Assembly (NCBI GenBank): GCA_003157445.1
Contig: PMJN01000052.1
Location: 1 to 7,831, forward strand
Direction of reading: 5' to 3'
Length of the DNA: 7,831 nt
Source of the DNA: Micrococcales bacterium
GTDB lineage: Bacteria > Actinomycetota > Actinomycetes > Actinomycetales > Dermatophilaceae
Below, piece by piece: positions 4,607-7,831 of this stretch (position 1 is its first letter; each line of letters begins with the position of its first letter). A program made the position numbers and the translations under genes. The notes under the pieces were generated by a model. It made no database searches and was not told where the DNA came from. It worked only from the letters and a program-made list of their open reading frames with translations.

Positions 4607-5593
4607 GTGCGTATAGCCCTCACCGGATCCATTGCCACTGACCACCTCATGACCTACAAGGGGCGCTTTGCCGACTCCCTGGTTGTCGACCAGCTGGACA
4701 AGATCGCCCTGTCCTTCCTGGTCGAGGACCTTGAGATACATCGCGGGGGAGTTGCCGCCAACATCGCGTTCGGGATGGCCAACCTCGGACAGCAGCCGAT
4801 CCTGGTCGGAGCCGCGGGGGAGGATTTCGCGGAGTACCGGTCCTGGCTGGAGCGTCACGGCGTGGACTGTGAGTCGGTGCACATCTCCGAGACCCGCCAT
4901 ACCGCCCGTTTCGTGTGCACCACCGACGAGCACATGGCACAGATCGCCACGTTCTATGCCGGGGCGATGAGCGAGGCACGCGAGATCGAGCTGGGGCCGG
5001 TTGCGACCCGGGTCGGGGGGTTGGATCTTGCGGTCATCAGCTCCAACGACCCTGAGGCCATGCTGCGCCACACCGAGGAATGCCGGACTCGCAAGATCCC
5101 GTTTGCCGCTGATCCGTCCCAGCAGCTAGCTTTCATGGATGGCGAGTCGATCCGTGAGCTGGTCGACGGGGCGACCTTCCTGTTCACTAACGAGTACGAA
5201 GCGGCGCTGACCGAGCAGAAGACCGGTTGGAGCAGCGAGGACATCGCCAAACGCGTCCAGACGAGGGTCATCACCAAGGGCAAGAATGGCGTCCTGATTG
5301 CCACCCTGGGCGAGAGCCCGATCGAGGTCACCATCGCCAACGAAGTGCGTAAGGCCGACCCCACCGGGGTGGGCGACGCTTTCCGGGCCGGCTTTCTGAC
5401 CGGTCTGTCATGGGGGCTGAGTCAAGAACGCTCCGCTCAGGTCGGCTCGATGCTGGCCACCTACGTCGTGGAGACGGTCGGCACCCAGGAGTACGAGCTG
5501 GGGCGCGGGCGCTTCCTTGAACGGTTCGCCCAGGCCTACGGCGCCGATGGCTCTTCAGAGGTAGAGCCCCACCTCACCTGCCCGCGACCCTGA
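4607..5593 (+). CDS. adoK: PfkB/ribokinase-family kinase, AdoK (adenosine kinase)-like
   Basis: A 328-residue cytoplasmic kinase of the ribokinase fold. It starts at GTG with GAGG at 4591-4594. The opening VRIALTGSIATDHL, the substrate-site glycine pair in HRGGVAANIAFG (about 45-56), LVGAAGEDF, FAADPSQQ, FTNEYE and the C-terminal signature DPTGVGDAFRAGF (251-263) are all present. Asp257 is the catalytic base and GVGD forms the anion hole. From memory the protein follows Mycobacterium tuberculosis Rv2202c almost domain for domain (SISFLVDDL-, HTARF-, CTTD-, GTQE-like stretches). That protein phosphorylates adenosine to AMP for purine salvage, so the same reaction is inferred; a sugar substrate remains possible, and many annotations say only 'carbohydrate kinase'. 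The aat gene follows 18 bp downstream on the same strand, so the two are probably co-transcribed. Confidence 0.92.
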   Translation: MRIALTGSIATDHLMTYKGRFADSLVVDQLDKIALSFLVEDLEIHRGGVAANIAFGMANLGQQPILVGAAGEDFAEYRSWLERHGVDCESVHISETRHTARFVCTTDEHMAQIATFYAGAMSEAREIELGPVATRVGGLDLAVISSNDPEAMLRHTEECRTRKIPFAADPSQQLAFMDGESIRELVDGATFLFTNEYEAALTEQKTGWSSEDIAKRVQTRVITKGKNGVLIATLGESPIEVTIANEVRKADPTGVGDAFRAGFLTGLSWGLSQERSAQVGSMLATYVVETVGTQEYELGRGRFLERFAQAYGADGSSEVEPHLTCPRP

Positions 5594-5611
5594 CAGGCTG
5601 ACCTGATCACG

Positions 5612-6289
5612 ATGGCGATCGAGCCGCCGCCCTCACGCTGGCAGCTAGACCTCGAGCAGGCAACCCCGCAGGACGACCTGGTGGGCATCGGCGCCGATCT
5701 CGAACCCGGCACACTTCTGATGGCCTATCGCGCCGGGTTGTTCCCGATGGGCGTGGGTCAGGACGAGAACGGGCCCATGGGTTGGTGGTCGCCGGACCCG
5801 CGCGGGGTGCTGTTGCCCGGAGACCTGCGGATCAGCCGGTCCATGCGAAGGTCATTGCGTCACTTCGACATCCGCGTCGACACCGCGTTCGCCGAGGTCA
5901 TGGCGGGTTGTGCCGACCCATCAAGGGACGGCGGCTGGATCACGGCGGCGATCACCGCGGCATACACGCGCCTGTACGAGCTGGGATGGGCTCACTCGGT
6001 TGAGGCGTGGGCCGGTGGTGAGCTTCTCGGCGGCTTGTACGGCCTGGCCATGGGTGGGCTCTTTGCGGGAGAGTCGATGTTCCATCGGGCGACTGACGCG
6101 TCCAAGTGCGCGCTGGTGGGCCTATCGGATCGCGTGTTCGCCGATGGGGACCCTCGCCGGATCATCGATGTCCAGTGGGCCACCCCGCATCTGTCAAGCT
6201 TGGGAGTCACGCAGATTCCTCGCGACGACTACCTCGCCCGGCTCGAGGGCTCGCTGCCGCTTCCTATTCCGCCAGCCTTCGGGCGCTGA
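5612..6289 (+). CDS. aat: Leucyl/phenylalanyl-tRNA-protein transferase
   Basis: A 225-residue cytoplasmic enzyme. It transfers Leu or Phe from aminoacyl-tRNA to proteins with N-terminal Arg or Lys, marking them for ClpS/ClpAP-type degradation (bacterial N-end rule). The family landmarks appear in order: VGIGADLEPGTLLMAYRAGL then FPM, WWSPDPRGVL, RSLRHFDIRVDTAF, GGWIT, AYTRLYELGWAHSVEAW, LLGGLYGLAMGGLFAGESMF, the ASKCAL helix, and DVQWATPHLSSLG. The length matches the family (about 220-250). The start is ATG 5612 with only a weak upstream ribosome site. Its 3' end runs 61 bp into the tail of the minus-strand TusA-like gene, so the transcripts would be antisense to each other there. Confidence 0.95.
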   Translation: MAIEPPPSRWQLDLEQATPQDDLVGIGADLEPGTLLMAYRAGLFPMGVGQDENGPMGWWSPDPRGVLLPGDLRISRSMRRSLRHFDIRVDTAFAEVMAGCADPSRDGGWITAAITAAYTRLYELGWAHSVEAWAGGELLGGLYGLAMGGLFAGESMFHRATDASKCALVGLSDRVFADGDPRRIIDVQWATPHLSSLGVTQIPRDDYLARLEGSLPLPIPPAFGR

Positions 6290-6612
6290 GCCCTTAACAG
6301 GACGACGAAGCGTAGGTATTGACCCCCGCTGGGCGAGCCATCGGTGGCGGGCGCCTTCGGGAAGTCGGTATTCTCAGACATCTCAGACATCTCGGCGCTC
6401 TGGGGGATCTCGGTCAGCTCGACAAGCTCATGGTCGCGCATCCGGCACCAGGCCGGGATGTCGTGGCGAGCGGCCGGGTCACTGGCCAATACGACGATCC
6501 TGGCGCCGGCCGGCGCGTCGCGGGCGGCCTCAGCCAGGCGAATTACCGGTAGGGGGCAGTGCAGCCCCCGTGCGTCGACCTGGATGGGGTTCGAGCCGGC
6601 GGCCGGGTTCAC
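6229..6612 (-). CDS. TusA-family sulfur carrier with expanded loop and tail
   Basis: A 127-residue cytoplasmic protein. TusA proteins carry persulfide sulfur from a cysteine desulfurase to acceptors such as tRNA- or molybdopterin-modifying enzymes. Residues 10-68 match the fold: IQVDARGLHCPLPVIRLAEA with the sulfur-carrying Cys19 in the CPxP motif, a strand IVVLASDP, helix DIPAWCRM and strand HELVEL. Typical members are about 75-80 residues. Here a Ser/Glu/Pro-rich insert of some 28 residues follows, including MSEMSE encoded by a 9-bp tandem duplication (6372-6389). Then comes QYLRFVVLL, a plausible last strand, and a further tail of about 20 residues that is antisense to aat. GTG 6612 overlaps the stop of the upstream desulfurase-like gene (GTGA, 6609-6612), so the two are translationally coupled. 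Confidence 0.85.
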   Translation of the reverse strand: MNPAAGSNPIQVDARGLHCPLPVIRLAEAARDAPAGARIVVLASDPAARHDIPAWCRMRDHELVELTEIPQSAEMSEMSENTDFPKAPATDGSPSGGQYLRFVVLLRAQRPKAGGIGSGSEPSSRAR

Positions 6613-7805
6613 AGGTCCGCCGCCCCGAGTTGGGCCCGGACGGCCGCGACAGCCTCGGGCAGTTCGGCGATGAACCGGCTGACATCCTCATCCAGGGTGC
6701 CGGCCAGTGGTGCCAACGGCAAGGTGACTCTGACATTGCCGTGGGTGAGCACCCCCATCGCAGCCAGGACGTGACTTGGCTCCAAAGTGCTGGAGGTGCA
6801 GGCCGAGCCCGAGGCGACGCCAAAGCCCCGACGGTCGAGCTCGATCACTAGCGCCTCGCCATCAACATAGAGCAGGGAGAACGTCAGAACATGCGGAAGT
6901 CGGTCGTGTGGGTCACCGACGACGTCCACGTCGCGCAGGTCGCCAGCGGCGGCGCGCAGCCGCTCGATGGTGGCTGACGACCTGGCACTCTGCTCGGTTC
7001 GGGTCGCCTCGGTCTGTCGCCACGCCTCTGCGGCGGCCAGTGCGAGCGCGATCATGGGCTCGACGTCGGTGCGACCGTGCTCGAGCTCACTGACCGGGCC
7101 GGGAAGGTGCCACCGCGTGCGCTCAGGGACCACCAACACCCCCAGACCGCTCGGCCCCCCCCACGACCTCGCGTCTCCTGCCAGGACATCGAAGTGTTGC
7201 GGGGTCCTGTCGCGGCCCAGCGATGCCATGGCGTCCACCAGCAGCGGTACGCAGTGGTTCCGACATAGCGCGTGTGCGAACTCGAGCGGCTGGCGCGTGC
7301 CGACCTCCCCGTTGGCGGACTGGACCGCAGCCAGGACTGTGCCGCCGACGGCAACAGCCGCCTCCAGGGCTGGCAGATCAACACGGCCCAACGTGTCCAC
7401 CGGCACTTCGGCGAACTGCAACGGATCCCGCGCTGCGGCGGCGTGGTGACGGCCGGTGGTCAAGATCGCGGAGTGCTCGACGGCAGTGGCCACCATGCGG
7501 GCCCCGCGGCGCCGACCGCCGTGGCGCAGCCCTTCTAGACCGGCCCGAAGCGCTGCGGGGCCCGACGGCAGGAATGAGACCTCGCCCGGGCGTACACCCA
7601 GTCCCTGGGCTAGTACTTCGCGAGCCTGGTCCAGCAGAGCTCGTGCCGCGCGCCCTTCGGCGTACAGTCGTCGCGGGTCCGCCCAACCCTCGTCCAGGGC
7701 CGCTATCAGGGTTGTTCGGGCGGCAGGCAACATCGGCGCACTTGCGGCGTCGAGCAGCACTCGCGTCAAAGCCGCTGGCACATCGCCAGATTGGGGTTGT
7801 GCCAC
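6609..7805 (-). CDS. Cysteine desulfurase-like protein (NifS/IscS fold) lacking the PLP lysine
   Basis: A 398-residue protein with the class-V aminotransferase layout: LLDAASAPMLPAA (like YLDNAATTP), GWADPRRLYAEGRAAR, FLPSGPAALRAG, VEHSAIL, SANGEVGT, LLVDAMASLGR, SWGGPSGLGVLVV, and SGSACTSSTLEPS. Compared with IscS, His111, Asn165, Asp191 and the active-site Cys336 are kept. The Thr of SGATES, the Gln after the PLP Asp (Ala194), the His (Arg213) and above all the PLP-binding Lys (Ser214, codon at 7164-7166) are not. A normal internal aldimine cannot form, so the usual desulfurase reaction is doubtful. The coupled TusA gene implies a sulfur-handling role, perhaps as a persulfide acceptor, scaffold or partner subunit. 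The GTG start at 7805 is uncertain: GGAG sits only one base before it. A later GTG (codon 9) is an alternative. Confidence 0.87.
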   Translation of the reverse strand: MAQPQSGDVPAALTRVLLDAASAPMLPAARTTLIAALDEGWADPRRLYAEGRAARALLDQAREVLAQGLGVRPGEVSFLPSGPAALRAGLEGLRHGGRRRGARMVATAVEHSAILTTGRHHAAAARDPLQFAEVPVDTLGRVDLPALEAAVAVGGTVLAAVQSANGEVGTRQPLEFAHALCRNHCVPLLVDAMASLGRDRTPQHFDVLAGDARSWGGPSGLGVLVVPERTRWHLPGPVSELEHGRTDVEPMIALALAAAEAWRQTEATRTEQSARSSATIERLRAAAGDLRDVDVVGDPHDRLPHVLTFSLLYVDGEALVIELDRRGFGVASGSACTSSTLEPSHVLAAMGVLTHGNVRVTLPLAPLAGTLDEDVSRFIAELPEAVAAVRAQLGAADL

Positions 7806-7831
7806 GCTCCGAGATTAGTCCACTTACGAAC

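Noticed and set aside
4454..5071. 205-residue minus-strand frame opposite the adoK-like gene
   Set aside because: Antisense shadow of a clear PfkB kinase; no ribosome binding site and no family features.
5910..6851. 313-residue plus-strand open frame overlapping aat, TusA and the desulfurase-like gene
   Set aside because: Arg/Ser/Pro-rich shadow translation across three well-supported genes, typical of high-GC DNA.
7155..7162. Run of eight C (eight G on the coding strand) next to the missing PLP lysine, as a possible sequencing frameshift
   Set aside because: The frame is open and family-like on both sides (FDVLAGDA before, GLGVLVV after). A miscount would need an exactly compensating error, and neither alternative frame restores His-Lys. 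It should still be checked in raw reads.
1..7831. tRNA, rRNA, CRISPR arrays, transposase or integrase genes
   Set aside because: None seen on either strand: no cloverleaf-like segment ending in a CCA context, no regularly spaced repeats, and no mobile-element protein motifs.

Overview
The window looks like chromosomal DNA of a high-GC actinomycete (Actinomycetota). The strongest evidence is at its two ends. The left edge holds the last 61 codons of an ErpA/HesB-type iron-sulfur insertion protein, and the right half opens with a PfkB kinase that closely resembles mycobacterial AdoK (Rv2202c). In Mycobacterium tuberculosis the homologues Rv2204c and Rv2202c are near neighbours. I cannot fix the family or genus from the sequence alone.

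Left part (1-2374): the erpA end is followed by a strong hairpin between convergent genes. Next come a minus-strand split-barrel (PPOX/F420-type, Rv0121c-like) flavoprotein gene and a divergent four-helix membrane protein gene. About 1 kb of eroded coding sequence follows: a frameshifted low-complexity tail, a broken secreted-domain gene, and a minus-strand fragment with a C-terminal membrane anchor. A perfect 25-bp direct repeat sits inside the PPOX gene and again in the intergenic debris 1.3 kb away. No intact gene lies between 1963 and 2374.

Middle (2375-4457): two genes overlap by four bases and form a cell-envelope pair. One is an exported protein with a C-terminal OmpA-like peptidoglycan-binding domain, and the other is a lipoprotein. 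Both seem to carry the same kind of N-terminal beta-rich domain with a Cys-X-Cys motif. A small acidic minus-strand protein of unknown function lies between them and the kinase gene.

Right part (4607-7831): an adoK-like kinase and aat (leucyl/phenylalanyl-tRNA-protein transferase, an N-end-rule enzyme) form a plus-strand pair. They converge on a minus-strand pair: a cysteine-desulfurase-like protein translationally coupled to a TusA-family sulfur carrier. The aat and TusA reading frames overlap tail to tail by 61 bp.

Most striking points: (1) the desulfurase-like protein keeps the active-site cysteine loop but has Ser where the PLP-binding Lys should be, with other cofactor contacts also changed; (2) the OmpA/lipoprotein pair shares a CxC domain; (3) the region between erpA and adoK looks like an actively eroding accessory segment.
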